Shown here in pieces: positions 1-6,662 of a stretch of 64,000 bases of DNA (positions within the stretch are counted from its first letter, which is position 1; the number at the start of each line of letters is the position of its first letter). Origin of the DNA: Geoglobus acetivorans. Its GTDB lineage: Archaea > Halobacteriota > Archaeoglobi > Archaeoglobales > Archaeoglobaceae. Under the pieces are notes generated by a model. The model saw nothing but the letters and a program-made list of their open reading frames with translations, did not search any database and had not been told where the DNA came from. Location of the stretch: assembly GCF_000789255.1 (NCBI RefSeq), contig NZ_CP009552.1, positions 62,001-126,000 on the forward strand. Direction: 5' to 3'. A program made the position numbers and the translations under genes.

Positions 1-94
1 GTGACAGGGTTGGGGGACAACAGCCTCAGAAAAGCTGATTTATATGCGTATTGCCTGATTGAAGGTTTGGTAAGGCCATAAACTGAATAAATGA

Positions 95-240
95 GTTACA
101 GCAGCTTTAAAATGTTCCACAACTGATACGCTCCGAACAGCGCAGTCGGAATTAAAGCACAGATGAAAGGTTTTTCCAAACCCGATCTACCTTGAGTGTT
201 TAATTGCCAAAGTCCATATTACGAGATTTCAGTCCAAACA
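95..240 (-). pseudogene. Relic of a Yip1-family membrane protein gene (C-terminal end)
   Basis: The minus strand encodes a decayed copy of the C-terminus of the Yip1-like protein found intact at 2299-2673. Two matching segments are readable: WTLAIKHSR followed at once by a stop, and, in another frame, KPFICALIPTALFGAYQLWN ending at a stop at 95-97. The intact copy reads KAFICALIPTLIFGAYQIWS. At least one stop and one frameshift separate the segments, so the relic cannot be expressed. It lies beside cassette A just as the fuller Yip1 gene lies beside cassette B. Positions 1-94 show nothing recognisable. Confidence 0.8.
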
Positions 241-297
241 ATTTAGACACATTCAATACTTTTGGAAGATTTCAAAATTTTTAGACAAGAAAAAACT

Positions 298-306
298 TTT
301 ATATGA
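298..306 (+). promoter_or_regulatory. TATA box of cassette A
   Basis: The TTTATATGA element lies about 50 nt upstream of the ATG at 352. Transcription from it would leave a short leader containing the purine-rich GAAGGG at 337-342, a plausible ribosome-binding site. Confidence 0.55.
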
Positions 307-351
307 GAACAGTAAAGAATAAGTGGGACAAAAATTGAAGGGAATAATAAG

Positions 352-630
352 ATGTATGCTGTAAGGAGGTGGGATGAAGAAGTTGTGAAGTGGCTGGCTG
401 TGGGAATGGTTTTAGGGATGGTTGGGTTGACGATAGTTGGAGGCACTTTCCTTGATTTGTACGGGCAGTATTTATTGGTAAGCAAGGATCCGGCATCAGC
501 AGTGCCTACACTCGGCTTCATGATTTCAGATGCGGCTACTTTTGGGGTTCTCATTTACGCAGGTTTAGCAGCCGGACCTGCAGGATGGGCTGCAGCAGGG
601 ATAATTGCTGCAGGGGCAGCATTATGGTGA
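352..630 (+). CDS. Small hydrophobic precursor-like peptide, cassette A (circular-bacteriocin-like)
   Basis: This 92-residue protein has a charged N-terminus (VRRWDEEVVKW, residues 4-14), a hydrophobic stretch at about 15-34, a short polar part, and a Gly/Ala-rich hydrophobic C-terminus ending in tryptophan (AAGAALW). Its first 20 residues are nearly identical to those of the peptide at 3073-3366, while the rest has diverged. The next genes encode a multi-pass membrane protein and a SpoIIM/DUF95 protein. In known circular bacteriocin loci a short hydrophobic precursor, often ending in an aromatic residue, is encoded with a DUF95 protein. I infer a leader plus core peptide, with the core perhaps starting near the LYxxY motif at 36-40. 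It could instead be an ordinary small membrane subunit. The stop overlaps the next start (ATGGTGA). Confidence 0.6.
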   Translation: MYAVRRWDEEVVKWLAVGMVLGMVGLTIVGGTFLDLYGQYLLVSKDPASAVPTLGFMISDAATFGVLIYAGLAAGPAGWAAAGIIAAGAALW

Positions 631-1085
631 CGCACGACGTTAAAATAGAGAAAATTAAGGAATGGAGAACGATTTCAGCGATAATGTTTCCGATCTCTTT
701 TTTATTTGTTTTTTTAGCGTATTTCATAGCTTATATTTTTAAAGATAAGCTGCTTATTTTGTCACCATATTTAACGACTTACGTTATTGGTTTTGGTGTG
801 GGATATTTCTTCACGGAGAAATTTTCGAAATTCAGTGAATGGCTGACTCATGCGGAAGGTCAGCCCAATATGCGATTTTGGTTTTTGTTTGGAGTAACCA
901 TCAGTTATTTCATTGCAGTATCTGTTTCGTTCATATATGCCACTTTGCTCAGAATAGAGTACACTCTTGACAAGTGGTTGATAGGTTGGGGACTGTTGTT
1001 TGGAGTTACAACATTCATGGGATATTATGGTGGTGCATCTCTCTACATATACAAGAAAACTGGAGAAGTGATTGATGTTGTATGA
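624..1085 (+). CDS. Multi-pass membrane protein of cassette A (possible immunity or transport partner)
   Basis: This 153-residue protein has about four hydrophobic helices (roughly residues 17-38, 44-62, 83-108 and 115-140) and a charged N-terminus. The start at 624 is preferred because ATGGTGA overlaps the stop of the peptide gene, indicating translational coupling; an upstream in-frame start at 585 would add a cysteine-rich stretch read inside the peptide gene. I recognise no family. The matching gene of cassette B (3378-3788) has similar size and topology but little visible sequence similarity, as might be expected of a cognate immunity or export factor that co-varies with its peptide. That role is inferred from position only. 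Confidence 0.6.
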   Translation: MVTHDVKIEKIKEWRTISAIMFPISFLFVFLAYFIAYIFKDKLLILSPYLTTYVIGFGVGYFFTEKFSKFSEWLTHAEGQPNMRFWFLFGVTISYFIAVSVSFIYATLLRIEYTLDKWLIGWGLLFGVTTFMGYYGGASLYIYKKTGEVIDVV

Positions 1086-1641
1086 AATCATTGCTTTATT
1101 TTTTGCCAATAATCGTTTTTTTATGGGTTTTATCGTGGGATTAAAAAATTACAATACAGTTGATCTTCCAAAATCACGTATTATTATAATACCTGAATTT
1201 GACAATTTTACACATGAAAGTTTATCTTTTGGACTTATTCTTACCAACAACGTCAAAGTTGTGTTAGTCTGCATTTTTGGCTCCCTATTTTTGTCAGTTC
1301 CAACCTTATTAACGCTCTTTAGAAACGGATTTATTCTCGGCTATCAAACTGCCAGTTCCTTATCTACAATCGGTTTCCAAACGTTTGCTTATGTTTTTCC
1401 CCACGGCATCTTCGAAATCCCAGCAATAATCATAGCGGGAGCAGCGGGCTTCAAAATCCCCTATGAAATCATCAGATACTTAGCGGGAAAAAAGGAGCAA
1501 ATACCTACAAGAGGGGAAATAAAAGAGTATCTAACGCTTGCATTAATCTCAATAATCCTAGTCGTAATAACAGCATGGATTGAGGCAAACATAACGCTGA
1601 AAATAGCCAGATCAATGCTCAATTCGACAAAAGGTATTTGA
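1075..1641 (+). CDS. SpoIIM/DUF95-family membrane protein, cassette A
   Basis: This 188-residue protein has the signature of the stage II sporulation protein M (DUF95) family: a TNNVKVVLV helix, then NGFILGYQ, then PHGIFEIPAIIIAGAAGFKI, with several membrane helices. DUF95 proteins are a constant component of circular bacteriocin gene clusters, where they are linked to maturation or secretion; in other genomes they stand alone. The ATG at 1075 overlaps the previous gene by 11 bp. The C-terminal 66 residues from PHGIFE are identical at 54 positions to the paralogue at 3793-4329, while the N-terminal third differs strongly. No ABC-transporter ATPase, usual in bacterial loci, is nearby. Confidence 0.8.
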   Translation: MLYEIIALFFANNRFFMGFIVGLKNYNTVDLPKSRIIIIPEFDNFTHESLSFGLILTNNVKVVLVCIFGSLFLSVPTLLTLFRNGFILGYQTASSLSTIGFQTFAYVFPHGIFEIPAIIIAGAAGFKIPYEIIRYLAGKKEQIPTRGEIKEYLTLALISIILVVITAWIEANITLKIARSMLNSTKGI

Positions 1642-1665
1642 GACATAACGTTGTAAGCGAGTATT

Positions 1666-1890
1666 ATGGAGAGGATAGAAGTTGATTTAGGAAAGCTTGG
1701 CGGTAAACCGGTAATAAAGGGAACGAGGATTCCCGTGCATCTTATTCTTGAAATGCTTGCCAGTGGTATGAGTATCGAAGATATTCCGAAGGAGTATCCG
1801 GAATTATCCGAGGAAGACGTAAGGGAAGCGATAAGGTACGCCTCAAAGATTCTGAGCAGAGAGGAATCATATGAAATTCCTGTTGGATGA
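1666..1890 (+). CDS. DUF433 antitoxin-like protein
   Basis: This 74-residue protein reads ERIEVDLGKLGGKPVIKGTR at its start and continues with PVHLILEMLASGMSIEDIP, the DUF433 pattern, a small helix-turn-helix-like fold. DUF433 genes are commonly paired with a PIN-like DUF5615 gene and are predicted antitoxins. The downstream DUF5615 gene overlaps its 3' end by 20 bp, so the two are translationally coupled. It is the only toxin-antitoxin-type pair in this region with both partners intact. Confidence 0.8.
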   Translation: MERIEVDLGKLGGKPVIKGTRIPVHLILEMLASGMSIEDIPKEYPELSEEDVREAIRYASKILSREESYEIPVG

Positions 1891-2218
1891 CAACATTCCG
1901 TTAAGCGTTAAGATTTGGTTTCAGAAAAGAGGAATTTATGCCATTAAGGCATTTGAAGTTGGATTGAAGGGGGCAGACGACGAAACTGTTTACAGATACG
2001 CTTTAGAGAACGGCTTTAAAGTTCTGACTTTAGATTTGGACTTCGGTCATCTCTTTCTAAAATTTGGTAAAGGAACGATAATCGTTTTAAGACCTCGTGT
2101 AGCTGTACCTAAGGAAATATTAAAACTTCTTGAAAGTTCTTTCGATGTTTTAAAGGATAAGGAAGGTCTGATAATCGTCAAACCCAACAAGATAAGAATT
2201 ATCAAACCGCTGAGATAG
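1871..2218 (+). CDS. DUF5615 PIN-like toxin candidate
   Basis: This 115-residue protein starts KFLLDDNIPLSVKIWFQKRG, with the acidic pair DD near the N-terminus, and has a TLDLDFG motif at about residues 56-62. This is the DUF5615 (Mut7-C/PIN-like) pattern, in which conserved acidic residues are thought to form a nuclease site. It is paired with the overlapping DUF433 gene, the typical arrangement of a predicted type II toxin-antitoxin module. RNase activity is inferred from the family, not shown. Confidence 0.75.
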   Translation: MKFLLDDNIPLSVKIWFQKRGIYAIKAFEVGLKGADDETVYRYALENGFKVLTLDLDFGHLFLKFGKGTIIVLRPRVAVPKEILKLLESSFDVLKDKEGLIIVKPNKIRIIKPLR

Positions 2219-2298
2219 CCCGGCTCAGGAGTTCTGTGTCTGTATGTTTTGTAACCTCCTGAAGTGTTTTTTTAATTTATATAGCTTTTTGATGAGAA

Positions 2299-2673
2299 TC
2301 ACGACATTTTTAGGATTGACCAGATCTGATAAGCTCCAAAAATCAGCGTTGGAATCAAAGCGCAGATGAAAGCTTTTCTCAATTCAATTTCTCTTGCGTG
2401 TTTAATTGCGAAGCTCCAAATCGTAAGACTCCAGATTGTTACCGCTATGTTGATTATCAGATTTGAGTGAACGAAATCCTTAGGGATGAGGGAAAGCATT
2501 ACTTCTTTCATCACGTCGGGATTTTGTTGTAGTTGAGCAAAGCTTATTTTAGGGATTTCTGCCTGAGAGATGTAATGGAGAGACATAGGAACTGTTATGG
2601 CTGAACCGACTAAAGACGGAAGAAATCCGTAGCCGGCAAATTCGAAAGTTCTTCTAAAGCTTCCTTTTTCCAC
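2299..2673 (-). CDS. Yip1-family membrane protein, C-terminal part (frameshifted from the upstream part)
   Basis: This frame encodes 124 residues with hydrophobic helices (GYGFLPSLVGSAITVPMSLH and a C-terminal IPTLIFGAYQIWSIL) typical of the second half of archaeal Yip1-domain proteins. It begins as GTG-GAA-AAA and continues the protein encoded at 2654-2950: shifting frame by one base in the five-T run at 2665-2669 gives GGKGSFRRTFEF, a natural junction. The two frames are therefore most likely one gene broken by a single-base indel, through a real mutation, programmed frameshifting or an assembly error. Yip1 proteins are membrane proteins of uncertain role in archaea. Confidence 0.65.
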   Translation of the reverse strand: MEKGSFRRTFEFAGYGFLPSLVGSAITVPMSLHYISQAEIPKISFAQLQQNPDVMKEVMLSLIPKDFVHSNLIINIAVTIWSLTIWSFAIKHAREIELRKAFICALIPTLIFGAYQIWSILKMS

Positions 2674-2950
2674 CGAAGAAAGCAGATAAGCCGTGCATTA
2701 TCACAGCCAAGATTAACCAGACTGCAAACATCCCGATGAAAGAGCCCATTATTCCGATGTAAGCGCCAATGACGAAAAACCTTGCAAGCTCTTCGGGGAA
2801 AGCATGAGATATCTTCGTTACGAGCAGATACTGATACGATGAAATCAAAACTGCTAATGGAACGACTATCGTCAGCAACGGAATTCTTATTCTTGTATCT
2901 TTCTGCTTTAGATCTTCGAAAAATGCATTGGGGTTAGTTATCAGCTTCAT
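2654..2950 (-). CDS. Yip1-family membrane protein, N-terminal part
   Basis: This frame encodes 98 residues starting MKLITNPNAFFEDLKQKD, a typical Yip1-domain N-terminus in which an amphipathic NPxxFFxxL helix precedes the membrane segments. Helices run at about residues 23-43 and 58-88, then the frame stops shortly after HGLSAFFGGK. The remainder of the domain is in the overlapping frame at 2299-2673. The intact gene would encode about 217 residues. It is transcribed away from cassette B, with roughly 120 bp between the two start codons. Confidence 0.7.
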   Translation of the reverse strand: MKLITNPNAFFEDLKQKDTRIRIPLLTIVVPLAVLISSYQYLLVTKISHAFPEELARFFVIGAYIGIMGSFIGMFAVWLILAVIMHGLSAFFGGKRKL

Positions 2951-3019
2951 GCCAGCAAGTTAAAATCACATCTAATAAATTTTACTTTTTTGTCGAGAAA
3001 AAAAACATGAATATAAAAT

Positions 3020-3028
3020 ATTATATAG
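3020..3028 (+). promoter_or_regulatory. TATA box of cassette B
   Basis: ATTATATAG lies about 49 nt before the ATG at 3073, the same spacing as in cassette A. An AGGTGAT Shine-Dalgarno motif at 3061-3067 then supports the start at 3073. Confidence 0.55.
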
Positions 3029-3072
3029 GAGGAGAGTAAGGCATAAGTAGGATTGAGTTGAGGTGATATCAA

Positions 3073-3366
3073 ATGGATGTGTATGTAAGGAGGTGGGATG
3101 AAGAAGTTGTGAAGTGGCTGGCTGTGGGGATGGTTCTGTCGTTGGCAATCGGGCTTTTTGTGTTGAACAGTGTTGAAATAAACCCTGTGGCGAAGCTGTA
3201 TCTTGAGTATCAGCATGGAACTCTTGACTGGGGGACTCTGATCATGGCACTGCCCGAACTTATTGAATTTATAGCTATTGTCGGTGGAATGGCTGTCGCG
3301 GGAGCTCCAGCATTGGCAATATTAATTTGGGCTGCCATGCTTGGCTCGCCTTTAGCAATCGAGTAA
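3073..3366 (+). CDS. Small hydrophobic precursor-like peptide, cassette B (circular-bacteriocin-like)
   Basis: This 97-residue paralogue of the peptide at 352-630 shares YVRRWDEEVVKWLAVGMVL at its N-terminus and then diverges. The C-terminal half is very hydrophobic and rich in Ala, Gly and Ile (VGGMAVAGAPALAILIWAA). An LYxxY motif at residues 42-46 aligns with the one in peptide A. Unlike peptide A it ends in Glu (SPLAIE), so a simple rule of an aromatic last residue does not hold. Constant leader, variable core and a downstream SpoIIM gene fit a ribosomally made modified peptide. Other small membrane-protein roles are not excluded. Confidence 0.6.
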   Translation: MDVYVRRWDEEVVKWLAVGMVLSLAIGLFVLNSVEINPVAKLYLEYQHGTLDWGTLIMALPELIEFIAIVGGMAVAGAPALAILIWAAMLGSPLAIE

Positions 3367-3377
3367 AGGTTAGACGT

Positions 3378-3788
3378 ATGAACTGGCGTAAGCACTTGAC
3401 AATTTCGACAGGAATCGGTGTTGTTATTAGTTTTATTTACTCTATTTTTGTTCCGTATTTGATAGGAGTACCTGAGCAATTCTATCTGTCGTATCAAAGG
3501 TGGACATTCTTTATAGGATTCTCGACAGTGGCATATTTTTTCATCTTAAGCGTGTATTTCCTAAAAATCCAAGAAAGTGGTAGAGAGACAAAAAAACACA
3601 AATTCTTGGCAATAATTTTTGCTCTAATCGCTATATTTGGATTTCCAGCCTTAATCATCTTGTACGAGAATATTGAGAGTATTTCATTAAACGACTTACA
3701 GTTTATGGTGATGGGTGGAGTGATTTTGCTCTCACTCCTGCCAATAGCCGTAGTTTCAACCTACGCTAGCTTTGAACTGAAAAAGTGA
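3378..3788 (+). CDS. Multi-pass membrane protein of cassette B (possible immunity or transport partner)
   Basis: This 136-residue protein has about four membrane helices (near residues 8-28, 40-62, 74-95 and 104-128) and ends in a charged FELKK tail. The ATG at 3378 lies 11 nt after the peptide stop and follows a GTAAAGGT purine-rich stretch, so it is preferred to an upstream start at 3327 that would lie inside the peptide gene. It occupies the same position as the 153-residue protein of cassette A, but I see no clear sequence similarity beyond topology. A cognate immunity role is a positional inference. Confidence 0.6.
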   Translation: MNWRKHLTISTGIGVVISFIYSIFVPYLIGVPEQFYLSYQRWTFFIGFSTVAYFFILSVYFLKIQESGRETKKHKFLAIIFALIAIFGFPALIILYENIESISLNDLQFMVMGGVILLSLLPIAVVSTYASFELKK

Positions 3789-3792
3789 ATTT

Positions 3793-4329
3793 ATGAAAAC
3801 AAGAAATTTGGTTTATCTATCCTTAGTTTTTTATAGTATTAGTGCTCTCATCGGGTACTCTTTTTACTCGACCTCAATGGAAGCTCTAAAGAATAACAGA
3901 ATTATCGATAACACTAAAGCAGGAAGCTTTATTTCCATTTTGAATAATAATTTGCCAATAATTCTGTTAATAGCATTAGGAAGCTTCATCTTTTCATTAA
4001 CGACAGTAAAAATTTTGACTTTCAATGGAGTTATTTTGGGCAGCCTTTTAAAGCATGCGGTTGAAAATGATCGGATAACATATTTTATGTTTGCAGTCAT
4101 ACCCCACGCCATCTTCGAAATCCCCGCCATAATCATTGCCGGAGCAGCAGGCTTTAAAATACCCTACGAGATTATCCGTTATTTAGCAGGCAGAAAAGAA
4201 CAAATCCTGACAAAAGAAGACATAAAAGAATATCTAACTCTCGCATTGATCTCGATAATCTTAATCGTAATAGCCGCATTTGTTGAAGCTTACGTAACAC
4301 CAAGAATAGCGGAATACTTTTTAAGATGA
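3793..4329 (+). CDS. SpoIIM/DUF95-family membrane protein, cassette B
   Basis: This 178-residue DUF95 protein has an N-terminal membrane helix, a NNNLPIILLIALGSFIF segment, FNGVILGSLL, and the family signature PHAIFEIPAIIIAGAAGFKI. Its C-terminal 66 residues match 54 of those in the cassette A copy, yet the DNA carries many synonymous differences there, so the protein is under selection rather than freshly copied. It starts 5 bp after the preceding gene and completes the second precursor - membrane protein - SpoIIM cassette. Confidence 0.8.
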   Translation: MKTRNLVYLSLVFYSISALIGYSFYSTSMEALKNNRIIDNTKAGSFISILNNNLPIILLIALGSFIFSLTTVKILTFNGVILGSLLKHAVENDRITYFMFAVIPHAIFEIPAIIIAGAAGFKIPYEIIRYLAGRKEQILTKEDIKEYLTLALISIILIVIAAFVEAYVTPRIAEYFLR

Positions 4330-4362
4330 AAACAAAATAATCAAAGCTGAAAGGGTGAGAGT

Positions 4363-4602
4363 ATGGAACAGTTAGAAGTGAAGAAATTGAGGTTTCCCGT
4401 TATAGTAGAAGTCGACGAAGATGGCTATTACATTGTCAGCTGTCCACTGTTCAAGGGCTGTCACAGTTACGGTGAGACGATAGAGGAGGCTTTAGAAAAC
4501 ATAAAGGAAGTAATTGAGATGTGCTTGGAAGAAGAGGGATTGGATGAGGGTCTGAAATTCATAGGCTACAGAGAGGTGGAAATAGAATATGCAAAAGCTT
4601 AG
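4363..4602 (+). CDS. hicB: HicB-family antitoxin
   Basis: This 79-residue protein has the HicB partial RNase-H-like fold: FPVIVEVDEDGYYIVSCPLF, GCHSYGETIEEALENIKEVI, and an acidic helix. HicB antitoxins bind and neutralise HicA mRNA interferases and often autoregulate. A GGGTGAG motif lies just before the ATG at 4363. The hicA reading frame overlaps its end by 14 bp, but that toxin is frameshifted, so this antitoxin appears orphaned. Confidence 0.85.
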   Translation: MEQLEVKKLRFPVIVEVDEDGYYIVSCPLFKGCHSYGETIEEALENIKEVIEMCLEEEGLDEGLKFIGYREVEIEYAKA

Positions 4603-4830
4603 GGTTCTCAGTGGTAGAGAAGTTATAAAGATTCTATCGAAGTTTGGTTTCGAAGTCGCAACGCAGAGGGTAGCCACGTAAAGCTGAGAAGAGTTTTACC
4701 AGACGGGACTAAACAGACTTTGACCGTTCCGCTGCACGAGGAACTCGACAGAGGAACTTTGAAAGCAATAATCAGACAAGTCTCGAGTTTCATCCCGGAA
4801 GAGGTGTTGAAACGATACTTTTACCGGTAA
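4589..4830 (+). pseudogene. hicA: hicA toxin gene with a one-base frameshift
   Basis: The frame from ATG 4589 encodes MQKLRVLSGREVIKILSKFG, a HicA N-terminus, then breaks at the GGG run at 4668-4670 and stops. Restoring one G yields the conserved QRGSHVKLRRV, with the HicA catalytic histidine in GSH, continuing to a natural end (EVLKRYFYR) at 4828-4830. HicA is a double-stranded-RNA-binding-fold mRNA interferase. As sequenced, the catalytic His region is out of frame, so the toxin should be inactive unless the missing base is an assembly error. Confidence 0.8.
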
Positions 4831-4985
4831 TCTTTATTAAAAATGAAAATGAATGAGAAGAGAGATTGATAAGTGCGATTCCAAGGGACTTTTTGGGTAT
4901 AATGTCATTGAGTGTATTGAAAGTTAACGTGGGGTTATAGCAAGTTTACAGAAGGGGTCTTGGTCACTAAGACTTGATTGGTGAG

Positions 4986-6155
4986 TTATTTCGATAGTGT
5001 CAGAATCATATCGCTATAATCTATGTCTATTTCAGACTCTTCTGATGTTTTTTTGAGGTAGCTTAGTGTAGATGCGATCAAGCTTACATATTTTCGGGGA
5101 AGGATTTTGCCGTTGAGCATGGGCTCAACAAGATACCTTGGGAAAGCTTTAGATCCGTGAATTGCGCCGATAAAATATCCAACGATGGCACCTATGGTAT
5201 CGCTATCTTTGCTGTATGTAATTGCTTCAGTCAGTGCTGTGTAAGGCGTGTCAGCATGCATCATTAATGTGTAAAGAACAACTGGGATAGTTTCGAGCAA
5301 GTAAGCTCCCGATCCAATTCTGCTACTCAATTCTTTCAGGCTCCATTTTTCTTTAGAGGCATCTTCCAAGACTTTTTCGATAAAATACCATGCTGGGCCT
5401 TTGTACTTCAGTGTACCGTATCTGGTTGAATATGTGGTGTTGTCTCCCTCAAGCTCTCTTGCGACTGCCACATATTTTTCTATCCACCAATCCGCTTCGA
5501 GAGGCCTTTGAATTCTGAAACACTCCCACAATAGACTTACAAAAGCAACTGCAGATGCGATAGCAAGCCTGTCGTGATATATCAGATATGTCGTCACTAT
5601 CGCATCACACCAGAGCTCTTTCGAGGGGTTCAGGAGGTGCGGAATAACAAGGGGGGATAACCTCATGAGAGCACCATTACCGGCGCTGTTCACCCCTGCT
5701 AAGTACCACGGAACTCTTAGATCCTTGTAGTTCTTTATAAATGCTTTCATCGTTTTTCCTATTCCGGTAATTCTTTCCTTTGTGTATCTGTCTGCCAACT
5801 TTTTTGGATCAAGCCATCCCTGATTCAAGAATACCTCTAAGGTCCAGAATGTTAACTGGGTATCGTCAGTAATGTGTGCTTTTTGATGAAAGCCCTTAAT
5901 ATGTCCGTATTTATTAAGAATGTATTCTGGTGGGCGTGATTCGAATTTTACACCGAGCGCATCACCTATTGCTGTTCCGAATAGTATTCCCTCTACTTTA
6001 TTCAGGTACACCGTTTCAATTTTTGGCGGGGTAGTGTAGAGGAACTCTATGCGCTCCACATCCAACAATCCGCTTTCAAATAGGGCATCGACTATGCAAG
6101 AGTTTTTTCTGCATTTTCCCAAACGGGACTCTATGTCGAACAGGTTTCTTGCCAT
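4986..6155 (-). CDS. ADP-ribosylglycohydrolase family protein
   Basis: This 389-residue protein belongs to the ADP-ribosylglycohydrolase (DraG/ARH) family. Visible motifs are GILFGTAIGDALGVKFE, ITDDTQLTFWTLE (metal-binding TDDT) and SKDSDTIGAIVG near the C-terminus, which together form the binuclear Mg/Mn site. These enzymes remove ADP-ribose from proteins or other ligands. The family domain starts at about residue 52, so there is an N-terminal extension with three cysteines of unknown role. No ADP-ribosyltransferase or nitrogenase gene is adjacent, so the substrate cannot be inferred. Confidence 0.85.
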   Translation of the reverse strand: MARNLFDIESRLGKCRKNSCIVDALFESGLLDVERIEFLYTTPPKIETVYLNKVEGILFGTAIGDALGVKFESRPPEYILNKYGHIKGFHQKAHITDDTQLTFWTLEVFLNQGWLDPKKLADRYTKERITGIGKTMKAFIKNYKDLRVPWYLAGVNSAGNGALMRLSPLVIPHLLNPSKELWCDAIVTTYLIYHDRLAIASAVAFVSLLWECFRIQRPLEADWWIEKYVAVARELEGDNTTYSTRYGTLKYKGPAWYFIEKVLEDASKEKWSLKELSSRIGSGAYLLETIPVVLYTLMMHADTPYTALTEAITYSKDSDTIGAIVGYFIGAIHGSKAFPRYLVEPMLNGKILPRKYVSLIASTLSYLKKTSEESEIDIDYSDMILTLSK

Positions 6156-6208
6156 TTTTTAGACGTGACTTTAAAACGAAAGTTAAATTTTATCTTTACT
6201 TTAGGAAA

Positions 6209-6526
6209 TCAGCTCCTCACCATCACCAGAAGTATCTTGAATTTTGTCACTGCTTTCAGGGCGTGCGGCTCGTTGGCCGGCATCACTATCATGTCTCCCT
6301 CCTTCAGGCGGTATGGCTTGCCCGAGATCTTTACCTCAACCTCGCCCTCAACCACGTAAACCATCGCGTCGAATGGGGCGGTGTGCTCGCTCAGCCCCTG
6401 CCCCTCATCGAAGGCGAACAGCGTTACGGTGCCGGTTTCCCTGTCTACTATGGTTCTGCTCACTATTGAGTTTTCCTGATAGCTAACAAGGTCTTTAAGC
6501 CTGTAAACTTCCAACTCCGACGGCAT
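6209..6526 (-). CDS. Cupin-domain protein
   Basis: This 105-residue single-domain cupin contains the two cupin motifs: GLSEHTAPFDAMVYVVEGEV at about residues 44-63 and GDMIVMPANEPHAL at about 77-90, with the His and Glu residues used for metal binding. Small cupins of this kind are widespread in archaea and their substrates are usually unknown. It is a single gene with its own TATA element (GATATATAA, near 6557-6567 on the minus strand). Confidence 0.85.
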   Translation of the reverse strand: MPSELEVYRLKDLVSYQENSIVSRTIVDRETGTVTLFAFDEGQGLSEHTAPFDAMVYVVEGEVEVKISGKPYRLKEGDMIVMPANEPHALKAVTKFKILLVMVRS

Positions 6527-6662
6527 TCAGGTCACCGGTGTTTTTTGTTGTTGGAAGTTTATATATCTTTTTTACAGGCACTCAGAGGTATTTGTTTGTC
6601 TCAGCAATTGGGCAATCTGGTTTCAACTGGATGAAATGCGGGTTACTCACAGGGAGAAAAGA

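Noticed and set aside
585-623. Longer N-terminus for the cassette A membrane protein (MGCSRDNCC...)
   Set aside because: It is a second-frame reading of the end of the peptide gene; the ATGGTGA overlap at 624 is a better start.
361-3135. The 51-base identity between 361-411 and 3085-3135 as an att site or transposon end
   Set aside because: It lies in frame in the same place of two paralogous genes, so shared leader coding explains it better.
4831-4985. A possible short peptide (MRREIDKCDSKGLFGYNVIE) or RNA in the gap after hicA
   Set aside because: No ribosome-binding site, family match or stable fold beyond a small GTCTT/AAGAC stem near 4957-4973.
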